A stretch of DNA of 53,966 nucleotides from NCBI RefSeq assembly GCF_040605455.1, contig NZ_JBEXCV010000050.1:1-53966 (forward strand). Reading direction: 5' to 3'. Made by a program: the position numbers and the translations under genes. The DNA comes from Embleya sp040605455. Its GTDB lineage: Bacteria; Actinomycetota; Actinomycetes; Streptomycetales; Streptomycetaceae. Positions 26,182 through 33,465 of this stretch are shown here, piece by piece. Below the pieces are notes generated by a model. The model was not told the DNA's origin. It made no database searches and worked only from the letters and a program-made list of their open reading frames with translations. How positions within the stretch are numbered: the stretch's first letter is position 1; the number at the start of each line of letters is the position of its first letter.

Positions 26182-27471
26182 TCAGCTCGCCGGCGATCCC
26201 GCGTCCGGCGCGCGCGTCTGCGGTGTGAATGTCACCGGCAGCCGCTGCAACCCCCGCATGATCAACCCGCCGCGCCACCGCAGTTCGTCCTCGGGCAGGG
26301 CAAGTCGTACGTCCGGCAGCCGACTCAGCAGTGTGCCGATCGCGATCCGGCCTTCGAGCCGGGCCAGTGGTGCGCCGATGCAGTAGTGGATGCCGTGCCC
26401 GAACGCGAGGTGCTGGTTGTCCGCGCGGGCCGGATCCAGCAGATCGGGCTCGGCGAACCGGCGTGGGTCCCGGTCGGCTGCCGCGAGCACCACCAACACC
26501 GGCTCGCCCGCCGGGATCCACGTGCCGCCGATCTCCAGCTCGGTGGTGCTGAACCGCCACGTGGCCACTTCGACCGGCCCGTCATAGCGCAGCAGTTCCT
26601 CGACCGTGGGCGCGAGCAGCGCCGGGTCGGCCTGTACCGCGAGCCGTTGGGCATCGTGCGTGAGCAGCGTGAGCAGGCCGTTGCCGATCAGGTTGACGGT
26701 CGTCTCGAAGCCGGCGAAGAGCAGGATGAAGGCCATCGCCGCGGCCTCGTCCTCGGTCAGGTGTTCGCCGTGGTCGCTCGCCCGGATCAGCCCCGAGATC
26801 AGGTCGTCGTCCGCATCGGTGAGGGTCGCGCGCTTGCGATGGATCAACTCGGCCAGGTACGTGCGCATGTGCCGCACCGCCCGGGCCACCCCGCCGCGCG
26901 GACCCGAGCCGTGCCGGATCATCATCCCGGCCCAGGTCCGGAAGTCCGCCTGGTCCTCCTCGGGCACCCCGAGCAGGTCGCAGATCGCGTAGATCGGCAG
27001 CGGGAACGCGAAGTCGTGGATCAGGTCGGCCTCGCCGGTGCTCGCGAAGTCGTCGAGCAGCCGGTCCGTCAGGGCCTGGATCCGAGGCCGGAACTCCTCG
27101 GCCCGGCGCGGCGTGAACGCCTTCGACACCAGCCGGCGCAGCCGGGTGTGATCCGGCGGGTCGAGGTTGAGCAGGTGCGCGCCGACGCCGGAGCGCTGTT
27201 CGCCGGGCACCCCGACCTTGCCCTGTTTCCAGGCCGCCTCCGAGCGCCGCGGGTCCTTGCTCAGCCGCTGGTCGGCGAGCGCCTGCTTGGCGTCCGCGTA
27301 GCGGGTGACCAGCCATGCCTCGACCCCGCTGGGCAGCGTGGTGCGGTGCACGGGCGCGTACTCGCGCAGGTGTGCGTAGGCCGGGTATGGGTCGGCGATG
27401 AACTCGCGCGAGAACAACTCGGGTCCGGCCGGCACCGCGTGCGCGGGGCATCGGGTGGGGTCGTCGGTCAC
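26182..27471 (-). CDS. Cytochrome P450
   Basis: GTG 27471 gives 429 residues. All P450 hallmarks are present: the I-helix LLFAGFETTVN, the K-helix ExxR in EELLRYDGP, and the heme loop FGHGIHYCIGAPLAR with the Cys ligand at about 364. The sequence resembles soluble actinobacterial CYP107/CYP105-type enzymes. The start overlaps the stop of the upstream small membrane protein by four bases (GTGA). No ferredoxin or reductase gene is beside it, so redox partners are encoded elsewhere. Substrate unknown. The longer frame to 27726 runs through the membrane-protein gene and is rejected. Confidence 0.93.
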   Translation of the reverse strand: MTDDPTRCPAHAVPAGPELFSREFIADPYPAYAHLREYAPVHRTTLPSGVEAWLVTRYADAKQALADQRLSKDPRRSEAAWKQGKVGVPGEQRSGVGAHLLNLDPPDHTRLRRLVSKAFTPRRAEEFRPRIQALTDRLLDDFASTGEADLIHDFAFPLPIYAICDLLGVPEEDQADFRTWAGMMIRHGSGPRGGVARAVRHMRTYLAELIHRKRATLTDADDDLISGLIRASDHGEHLTEDEAAAMAFILLFAGFETTVNLIGNGLLTLLTHDAQRLAVQADPALLAPTVEELLRYDGPVEVATWRFSTTELEIGGTWIPAGEPVLVVLAAADRDPRRFAEPDLLDPARADNQHLAFGHGIHYCIGAPLARLEGRIAIGTLLSRLPDVRLALPEDELRWRGGLIMRGLQRLPVTFTPQTRAPDAGSPAS

Positions 27472-27701
27472 GGCTGTGGGGTCCGCGCCGCGCGCAGGCC
27501 CTTGACGCCGAGCCAGCCGATCGCGTTGCCCGCCACGAACGAGACGATCGTCAGCGCCAGATGGATCAGGAAGAACGTGGTCGCGCCGTCGTTCCAGGAC
27601 CGGTCGTCGGCCCAGATGTTCTTGAGGAAGTTCGGCCACAGGATCCAGCTCCAGATGCCGAACAACACCAGACAGGTGGAAGTACCTCGGCCGATCCTCA
27701 A
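27468..27701 (-). CDS. SCO4848 family small membrane protein
   Basis: A 77-residue protein from TTG 27701 with two hydrophobic helices: a first with LVLFGIWSWILWPNF (about 10-24) and a second with FFLIHLALTIVSFVAG (about 43-58). It ends GVKGLRAAR. The W-S-W-I-x-W pattern is characteristic of the small SCO4848-type membrane proteins found next to a D-Ala-D-Ala carboxypeptidase gene in Streptomyces, exactly as here (divergent, 107 bp apart). Coupling to a P450 by a 4-base overlap is not the arrangement I recall from streptomycetes. Function unknown. Confidence 0.8.
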   Translation of the reverse strand: MRIGRGTSTCLVLFGIWSWILWPNFLKNIWADDRSWNDGATTFFLIHLALTIVSFVAGNAIGWLGVKGLRAARTPQP

Positions 27702-27808
27702 CGTGAAGCACCCGTTCCTCGGTCAAAACCTCAGCAAATTTGTCCCGGTTCAGTATGCGGCGGCGCGGTTGACGAACCGCAGCCGGGGGCCGACAGTACG
27801 CTCATCAC

Positions 27809-29017
27809 ATGTTTGATTGGTTCCGGGCTTCTCGTAAGCCGGCCGTGTTCTGTGCTACCGCGCTCGTTTTCGCGTTCGGTCTTGCTCCGGCCGCCAGGGC
27901 TGCCGGTCCCAGCCCGGAGCCGCAGCCGTCCACGCCGATGTCCGATGTCGGCGGGCCACGTCTGGCCCAGCCCGGCGTACAGAGCGACCTGCCGCCCGGC
28001 GTACCGCCGTTGCCCGCAGTCGAGGGCTGGGCCTGGGTGGTCGCGGACGCGGACAGCGGCAAGATCCTGGCGGCGAAGAACCCGCACTGGAAGCTGCCGC
28101 CGGCCAGCACGCTCAAGATGTTGTTCGCCGACACGGTGCTGCCCAAGATCGACCGGAACACCACCCACCAGGTGGCGCTCGCCGATCTGCAGAACCTGGG
28201 CGAGGGCAGCAGCCTGGTCGGGATAAAGGAGAACGAGACCTACAAGGTCGAGGACCTGTGGCGGGGCGTTTTCCTGCGCTCGGGCAACGACGCGGTGCAC
28301 GTGCTGTGCGCGATGAACGGCGGCGTGTCCGCGACGGTGCAGCAGATGAACGAGCGAGCCAAGCAGCTCCAGGCGGGCGACACGAACGTGGTCTCGCCGG
28401 ACGGCTATGACGCGCCCGGGCAGGTCTCCAGCGCGTACGACCTCGCGCTGTTCGCCCGCGAGGGGCTCAAGAACAACGACTTCCGGTCCTACGCGAGCAC
28501 GAAGGTCGCCGACTTCCCGGGCGTGGCGGGGGCCAAGTTCCAGATCCAGAACACCAATACGATGCTCGGCCAGTATCCCGGCATGATCGGCGTCAAGAAC
28601 GGCTACACCACCAACGCCGGCAACACCTTCGTCGGCGGCGCGCAACGCGGCGGCCACACACTGCTGGTGAGCCTCATGCACGTCGAGGGCAAGGGCAAGA
28701 CCTACGAGGACACCGGGAAGCTGCTCGACTGGGGCTTCGCCGTGCTGGCCCAGGCGAAGCCGATCGGCGCGCTGGTCGAGCCGCTCTCGGTGCCGGGCGA
28801 GAAGAAGGACAAGGGCTCGAAGCCGACGGAGGCCAAGGGAGGCGAGGCCAAGACCGCGAAGGCGGCGTCCGCTTCGAAGGACAAGGGCTTCAACTGGGGG
28901 CTGTGGGCGGGGCTGGGCGTGCCGGCGGCGCTCGTGATGGGCGGCGGCGTGCTGTTCGCCCTTCGGCGGCGCGAGGGGAATTCGGGGGTTCGGTTCGAGG
29001 ACGACGTCCTGCGGTAG
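27809..29017 (+). CDS. D-alanyl-D-alanine carboxypeptidase (penicillin-binding protein, S11 family)
   Basis: A 402-residue secreted, tail-anchored enzyme that trims the terminal D-Ala of peptidoglycan stem peptides. A signal peptide spans about residues 1-32 (ending AARA). Catalytic motifs are S100-T-L-K103, S158-G-N160 and K263-N-G265; the last is KNG where most S11 enzymes have KTG or KSG. A Lys/Ala/Glu-rich linker (about 330-367) leads to one transmembrane helix near 372-394. It matches the SCO4847-type protein. No Shine-Dalgarno sequence precedes the ATG and -10-like bases lie 6-10 bp before it, so the mRNA is probably leaderless. Confidence 0.92.
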   Translation: MFDWFRASRKPAVFCATALVFAFGLAPAARAAGPSPEPQPSTPMSDVGGPRLAQPGVQSDLPPGVPPLPAVEGWAWVVADADSGKILAAKNPHWKLPPASTLKMLFADTVLPKIDRNTTHQVALADLQNLGEGSSLVGIKENETYKVEDLWRGVFLRSGNDAVHVLCAMNGGVSATVQQMNERAKQLQAGDTNVVSPDGYDAPGQVSSAYDLALFAREGLKNNDFRSYASTKVADFPGVAGAKFQIQNTNTMLGQYPGMIGVKNGYTTNAGNTFVGGAQRGGHTLLVSLMHVEGKGKTYEDTGKLLDWGFAVLAQAKPIGALVEPLSVPGEKKDKGSKPTEAKGGEAKTAKAASASKDKGFNWGLWAGLGVPAALVMGGGVLFALRRREGNSGVRFEDDVLR

Positions 29018-29036
29018 CCGTTGGTGGGCTTGAGTT

Positions 29037-29270
29037 GGCCTCAAGCGCCGGCCGGGCTGGTGGGTGGCCTCAAGCGCCGGCCGGGCTGGTGGGTGGCCTC
29101 AAGCGCCGGCGGGACTGGTGGGTGGCCTCAAGCGCCGGCCGGGCTGAAGGTGCTTGGCTCGGGCTTTTATGGGTGGCCTCGAACACCGGGCGGGCTGAGG
29201 GTGTTTGGCTCGGGCTTGAAGGTGGTCTTGGACGTCGGCCGGGCTGCGGGTGTTTGGCTTGGAGTGGGTT
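29037..29270 (+). repeat. Tandem intergenic repeats (29-bp units, then ~50-bp units)
   Basis: Three contiguous 29-bp units begin at 29037, 29066 and 29095, each starting GGCCTCAAGCGCCGG. They are followed by three longer, more diverged units starting at 29124, 29175 and 29224 (spacing 51 and 49 bp), which add a TTTGGCTCGGGCTT-like tail. The GCCTCAAGCGCCGGCCGGGCTG core is the kind of element seen repeatedly between genes in Streptomyces genomes. There are no unique spacers, so this is not CRISPR. Confidence 0.85.
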
Positions 29271-30322
29271 TATGAGCGATCTCGGGTGAACCGCTCCAGC
29301 AGGATGCCGAGTGCGGCGGTGCCGGCGATCGCCAGGCCGTACGTGCGGGCCGGGTGGGAGTGCTTCGCGGTGTATCGGGACAGGTCCAACGGCGGTTCCG
29401 CCGCCGCCTTCTCGGCTGCTGCGTCGGCGTTTTCCTCGGCCTCCGCGGCCTCCTGCGCGTTGGCCGTCCACGCCGCGCAGAACAGCAGCAGCCGGGTCAC
29501 GAAGTAGATCCACAGAAGCAGCGCGACCGGTACGGCGAAGGCGCCGTACGCGCTCTTGCTCGCGACACCCGAGATGTATCCGGACACCAACAGCTTGAGT
29601 ACCTCGAAGCCGACCGCGCCGATCAGCGCGCCCTTGACCGCGACCGCGCGGCTCATGGTCAGTCGGGGCATCCCGACCAGCAGGTAGACGAACAGCACCA
29701 CGCTCGCGCCGACCGCGACCGCGAACGCGGCGATCTGGAGCAGGATCCGGCCGACCGGCTGATGTTCGAGCCCGATCGAGTCGGAGAGTTCCTGGATCAC
29801 GATGGTCGCGAACGCGGACGCGCCCACCGACAGCGCGAGCGCCAGCCCCAAGCCGATCAGTACGCCCACGTCGGCGGTCTTGCGCACGATCACGTTGCCG
29901 GGTTCCTCGTCCACGTCCCAGATCGCCCGGATCGACGACCGAGTCGCGTCCACCCACCCTGTCCCCGACATCAGCAGCAGCACGCCGCCGATCGCGCCGA
30001 CCGCGCCCGCGTTGCGCACCAGCGCGTCCAGGTCGAGCTTGTCCGCGATGCCGGGGATCTGCTCGGAGATCTTGTTCTGCATGCGTTGGACCTGGGACGC
30101 GTTCAGCGTCGCGGCCACCACCGCCGCCGCGAGCGTGATCAGCGGGAACAGCGACAGGAAGCCGTAGTAGGTCACCGCCGCGGCAAGCCGGTTGCCCTGC
30201 CGGTCGCCGTACCGTGCATACGCCCGCCACGTGGGGCCGATGACCGGGATCCTCGACAGCCGTTCCTTGATCGCCACGGCTGACTGCTGCCCCTCCGACG
30301 CCCGGCCCACACGCGACTCCAC
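29270..30322 (-). CDS. YihY/virulence factor BrkB family membrane protein
   Basis: A 350-residue protein from GTG 30322, with GGGAGG about eight bases upstream. The family opening is clear: GNRLAAAVTYYGFLSLFPLITL (about 42-63). There are six hydrophobic helices in all, plus YGAFAVPVALLLWIYF and a C-terminal Ala/Glu-rich linker. Once called RNase BN, the family is now regarded as membrane proteins of uncertain, possibly transport, role. Its 3' end abuts the intergenic repeat array. Confidence 0.9.
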   Translation of the reverse strand: MESRVGRASEGQQSAVAIKERLSRIPVIGPTWRAYARYGDRQGNRLAAAVTYYGFLSLFPLITLAAAVVAATLNASQVQRMQNKISEQIPGIADKLDLDALVRNAGAVGAIGGVLLLMSGTGWVDATRSSIRAIWDVDEEPGNVIVRKTADVGVLIGLGLALALSVGASAFATIVIQELSDSIGLEHQPVGRILLQIAAFAVAVGASVVLFVYLLVGMPRLTMSRAVAVKGALIGAVGFEVLKLLVSGYISGVASKSAYGAFAVPVALLLWIYFVTRLLLFCAAWTANAQEAAEAEENADAAAEKAAAEPPLDLSRYTAKHSHPARTYGLAIAGTAALGILLERFTRDRS

Positions 30323-30352
30323 TCTGTGACCTCCCGTGTGGCCACGACGGCG

Positions 30353-30895
30353 TCACACGGGCAAAGGACCCGGCAACGATTGGCCGAACGCGAAGTCACG
30401 TTGCGGACGCCACACCCCGTCGGCGCCGTGCTCGTACAAACTGAAGCCCCAGATCGGGAAAACCGCGTCGTAGTCCACGAGTTCGGCGAATGCGAGGTCG
30501 AGCATATGGTCCGGTAGATGGTGCGCGACGGTCACATGTGGGTGGTACGGGAAGTGCAATTCGCGCTCCAGCGGCCCGGATCGCACCGCGGCCTCGATCC
30601 GCTCACACTCCGGGATGCCGCGCGCGACCTGGACGAACACCACCGGCGAGGTCGGCCGGAAGGTGCCGGTGCTGCGCAGGTGTATGTCGAACGGGGCCTC
30701 GCCGGCGGCGACCGCGCGTAGATGTTCCTCGACCTCGGACATCGCCTCGTCGGCCACCTCGGTGGGCGGCAGGAGGGTCACGTGGGTCGGGATGGCGTTC
30801 GCGAGCGGATCCCCGAACCCGAGGCGGCGAGCCTGGAGCTCACTGCCGTAGGGCTCGGGGATCGCAATCGACACCCCGATGGTGCGCTTCGCCAT
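30353..30895 (-). CDS. 2'-5' RNA ligase / 2H phosphoesterase family protein
   Basis: A 180-residue protein with two HxT motifs, THVTLLPP (about 37-44) and PHVTVAHHL (about 118-126), placed as in 2H phosphoesterases (LigT/CPDase fold). These enzymes act on cyclic phosphates or 2'-5' linkages in RNA or nucleotides. It lies 10 bp downstream of trpS on the same strand and 31 bp upstream of the BrkB gene, so trpS, this gene and brkB are probably one operon. Physiological substrate unknown. Confidence 0.87.
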   Translation of the reverse strand: MAKRTIGVSIAIPEPYGSELQARRLGFGDPLANAIPTHVTLLPPTEVADEAMSEVEEHLRAVAAGEAPFDIHLRSTGTFRPTSPVVFVQVARGIPECERIEAAVRSGPLERELHFPYHPHVTVAHHLPDHMLDLAFAELVDYDAVFPIWGFSLYEHGADGVWRPQRDFAFGQSLPGPLPV

Positions 30896-30905
30896 GTGCT
30901 GCGCC

Positions 30906-31934
30906 TCAGACTCCCGTCCGACCGGTCACCGGGGGCAGGAAGCCGACACGGTCGTACGTCTTGGCCAGGGTCTCGGACGCCACCGCGCGAGCCTTCTCCG
31001 CGCCCTGGGCGAGCACCCTGTCCAGCTCGTCCGGGTCGTCCAGGTACGTGCGCACGCGGTCCTGGAAGGGCTCCACGAATTCGACGAGCACCTCGGCCAC
31101 CTCCTTCTTCAGATCGCCGTACCCCCTGCCCGCGAATCGCTCCTCCAACGCGGCGATCGAGGTGCCGGAGAGCGCCGAGTGGATGGTGAGCAGGTTGGAC
31201 ACGCCCGGCTTGTCGGTCTCGTCGAAGCGCACCTCGGTGCCGGTGTCGGTGACCGCGCTGCGGATCTTCTTCGCGCTGACCTTGGGGTCGTCGAGCAGAT
31301 TGACGATGCCCTTGGGCGCCGAGGCCGACTTGCTCATCTTGATCGTCGGGTCCTGCAGGTCGACGATCTTGGCCGTCTCCTTGACGATGAACGGCTTGGG
31401 GACGACGTAGGTCTCACCGAAGGTCGAATTGAAGCGCTGCGCGATGTCGCGGGTCAGCTCCAGGTGCTGGCGCTGGTCCTCGCCGACCGGGACCGCGTCC
31501 GCCTGGTAGAGCAGGATGTCCGCGACCTGGAGCACCGGGTAGGTGAACAGGCCGACCGTGGTGCGGTCGCTGCCCTGCTTCGCGGACTTGTCCTTGAACT
31601 GGGTCATTCGCGCGGCCTCACCGAAGCCGGTCACGCAGTTCATGATCCAGGCGAGCTGCGCGTGCTCGGGCACGTGGCTCTGCACGAACAGGGTGCAGCG
31701 CTCGGGATCGAGGCCGGCCGCGAGCAGCTGCGCGGCGGACGTCCGGGTGCGGACCCGCAATTCCTTCGGATCCTGTGGAACCGTGATCGCGTGCAGGTCG
31801 ACCACACAGTAGAAGGCATCGTGGCTGTCCTGGAGCGGCACCCACTGGCGGATCGCACCCAGGTAGTTACCCAGGTGGAACGAATCCGCGGTGGGCTGGA
31901 TTCCGGACAGAACACGGGGACGCGTCGATGCCAT
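30906..31934 (-). CDS. trpS: Tryptophanyl-tRNA synthetase
   Basis: A 342-residue class I aminoacyl-tRNA synthetase. The HIGH-equivalent is in GIQPTADSFHLGNYLGA and the KMSKS loop in TIKMSKSASAPKG. LFTYPVLQVADILLY and VGEDQRQHLELTRDIA are conserved tRNA/Trp-binding blocks. Length and sequence fit the housekeeping enzyme of Streptomyces. First gene of a probable trpS - 2H phosphoesterase - brkB operon. Confidence 0.97.
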   Translation of the reverse strand: MASTRPRVLSGIQPTADSFHLGNYLGAIRQWVPLQDSHDAFYCVVDLHAITVPQDPKELRVRTRTSAAQLLAAGLDPERCTLFVQSHVPEHAQLAWIMNCVTGFGEAARMTQFKDKSAKQGSDRTTVGLFTYPVLQVADILLYQADAVPVGEDQRQHLELTRDIAQRFNSTFGETYVVPKPFIVKETAKIVDLQDPTIKMSKSASAPKGIVNLLDDPKVSAKKIRSAVTDTGTEVRFDETDKPGVSNLLTIHSALSGTSIAALEERFAGRGYGDLKKEVAEVLVEFVEPFQDRVRTYLDDPDELDRVLAQGAEKARAVASETLAKTYDRVGFLPPVTGRTGV

Positions 31935-32285
31935 GACGCCATTCTCTCAGGCGCGTGAGGCAGATCCGGTCAGGGGAGCCGCGCGACCCCCGCGCCGGGC
32001 GCACAACAAAGCGGGTGAGCGCCCCGGGAAACACGCAACGATCGTGCGGTGGTGGACAACGCTCGCGCCTTTACTCCCCCTTCGGATGCGACCTAGGCTG
32101 AGCAAGGCCGATACAGAGGGTCGTCGACCGCACATCCACGGTGACGACCGGGTGCGGCTCCGGCATGCCGCCATGCACCGGCCTGCCGCCATGCACGGCC
32201 ACACCAACGACACGGCACATCGACGCGGGTCGCGGGAACCCCGCGCTCCCGCGTGCTGCCGCCGTTCGCGAGAAGGGGATATCGC
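31935..32285. other. Divergent region between trpS and the dimethylargininase-like gene
   Basis: About 350 bp. It holds a plausible forward promoter (see 32070-32099), an imperfect direct repeat (GCATGCCGCCATGCAC / GCCTGCCGCCATGCAC, about 32162-32200) and the strong ribosome-binding site of the next gene. No gene is apparent. Confidence 0.45.
32070..32099 (+). promoter_or_regulatory. Predicted promoter of the dimethylargininase-like gene
   Basis: TTTACT (32070-32075), an 18-bp spacer and TAGGCT (32094-32099) fit the SigHrdB-type consensus moderately well. It implies a leader of about 180 nt before GTG 32286. Confidence 0.45.
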
Positions 32286-33314
32286 GTGCGCCTCACCTCG
32301 TGCTGCGGTCGATCGGGCCGATCCGTGCTGCGGTCGGAGCGTGTATCGCCCGGAGCCGAGCGGGCGCGGGTGCCTCGACAGCGGCGCCGAGGGTTCGTCG
32401 CGCCGCGGGCGGCCGAGCTGCGGCACTACGTGATGTGCCCGCCGGTGTTCCTGGACGCGCCTTCGGCCGATGATTCGCGGGCCATGCCGCACAGGCGAGG
32501 GTTTTCGGGCTCGCGAGGGCTCTCCGGCTCGCGAGGGCTTTCGGACCCGGGAGGGCTGCCGGACTCGGGAGGGCTGCCGGAGCAGACCGGGTTCGCGGCG
32601 CGGACCACCGCCGCGATGGGTCAGTGGGAGCGGTTGCGCGGGACGCTGATCGCGCTGGGGCATCGGGTGAGCCTGGTGCCGGGTCGGCCCGGGCTGCCCG
32701 GCATGGTGTTCGCCGCGCGGGCGGCGACCGTGGTGGGTGGTCGGGTGCTGGGTGCGCGGCCTCGTTCGGCGGATCGCTCCGCCGAGACGCCGGTCTACCT
32801 GGAGTGGTTCGATCGGCGCGGCTTCCGGGCGGGTCTGGAACCGGTGTTCGCGCACGAGGGCGAGAACGACCTGATCCCGGCCGGTCCACGACTGCTGGCC
32901 GCGGCGGGACCGCTGACGGAGCCGGCCGCGCATGCCGAGGCGGAGGCGTTCTTCGGCCTGCCGGTGCTCCCGCTCGAACTCACCGACCCGCGCTTTTGCC
33001 GGCTCGGCTCGGCGCTGACCGTGCTCGGCGAGCACACCGTGGCCTACTACCCCGGGGCGTTCACGTTACGAGCGCAGCGCCGACTGGCCCGGGTCTTCCC
33101 GGAGCGGATCGAGGTCGACGAGGCGGACGCGCTCGCGCTCGGACTGGACGCGGTCTCCGACGGGCGCAGTGTGCTGCTGGGCGACGCGACACCGGCGCTG
33201 GCGGCCCGGCTCGCGGGCCGCGGGTTTCGTACGATCGAACTGGACATGTCCGCCTTCGCGGCCCACGGCGCGAGCGTGCGCAGTTGCGTACTGGAACTGC
33301 GCGCCGGTCGTTGA
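32286..33314 (+). CDS. Diverged dimethylargininase (DDAH)-like protein with lost catalytic His and an inserted repeat
   Basis: GTG 32286 with AAGGGG seven bases upstream gives 342 residues. Homology to actinobacterial DDAH starts at RHYVMCPP (about 46) and includes QWERLRGTLIALGH, PGLPGMVFAA, YLEWF, EGENDLIPAG, GLDAVSDGRSVLL and VRSCVLELR, with the nucleophile Cys retained (C334). However, the normal Y-x-I-N-P-W-M block is replaced by six-residue G-[FL]-[SP] repeats (about 72-98) from an 18-bp DNA repeat. The FAANGATV Asn is Arg, and the catalytic-His motif YYHLDTA reads FCRLGSA (R239). It is probably a pseudoenzyme or has a changed activity. It precedes rocD, the usual partner in arginine/ornithine breakdown. 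The ~45-residue N-terminal extension is not conserved. Confidence 0.8.
   Translation: MRLTSCCGRSGRSVLRSERVSPGAERARVPRQRRRGFVAPRAAELRHYVMCPPVFLDAPSADDSRAMPHRRGFSGSRGLSGSRGLSDPGGLPDSGGLPEQTGFAARTTAAMGQWERLRGTLIALGHRVSLVPGRPGLPGMVFAARAATVVGGRVLGARPRSADRSAETPVYLEWFDRRGFRAGLEPVFAHEGENDLIPAGPRLLAAAGPLTEPAAHAEAEAFFGLPVLPLELTDPRFCRLGSALTVLGEHTVAYYPGAFTLRAQRRLARVFPERIEVDEADALALGLDAVSDGRSVLLGDATPALAARLAGRGFRTIELDMSAFAAHGASVRSCVLELRAGR
32499..32580 (+). repeat. 18-bp in-frame tandem repeat inside the dimethylargininase-like gene
   Basis: Four full 18-bp units beginning GGG (32499, 32517, 32535, 32553) plus a partial fifth. They share GGG-CT-[CT]-[TC][CT]GG...CG[CG]GA and encode GFSGSR/GLSGSR/GLSDPG/GLPDSG-type hexapeptides. 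Confidence 0.8.
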
Positions 33315-33465
33315 TCGCACGTCTTCACGGGGTATCCCGTCTGTGCGTACTCGGGTGAATTTCATGCTTCTCGCCGCTGTTGTGCGCTTTCCTCATTTTC
33401 GTACTGCCATCCGCCTTCGTATCGATCCCACCCCGTATCGATCTCCACCGTTGCGAAAGGACGTC

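Noticed and set aside
25788..26560. Open frames in the G-rich tract
   Set aside because: Gly/Arg low-complexity translations of G-runs; the reverse frame extends into P450 antisense frames.
26086..27816. Long plus-strand frame (576 codons) opposite the P450
   Set aside because: Antisense shadow produced by high GC; the reverse frame has all P450 motifs.
29037..29270. 29-bp direct repeats as a CRISPR array
   Set aside because: Units are contiguous without unique spacers, and no cas gene is nearby.
29021..29289. Open frames of 84-128 codons through the intergenic repeats (Gly/Leu/Pro/Trp-rich)
   Set aside because: They only translate the tandem repeats; no ribosome-binding site or homology.
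32286..33314. Loss of the DDAH catalytic His as a sequencing error
   Set aside because: Five of six codons in that block differ, and other active-site residues also changed, while the frame stays intact.
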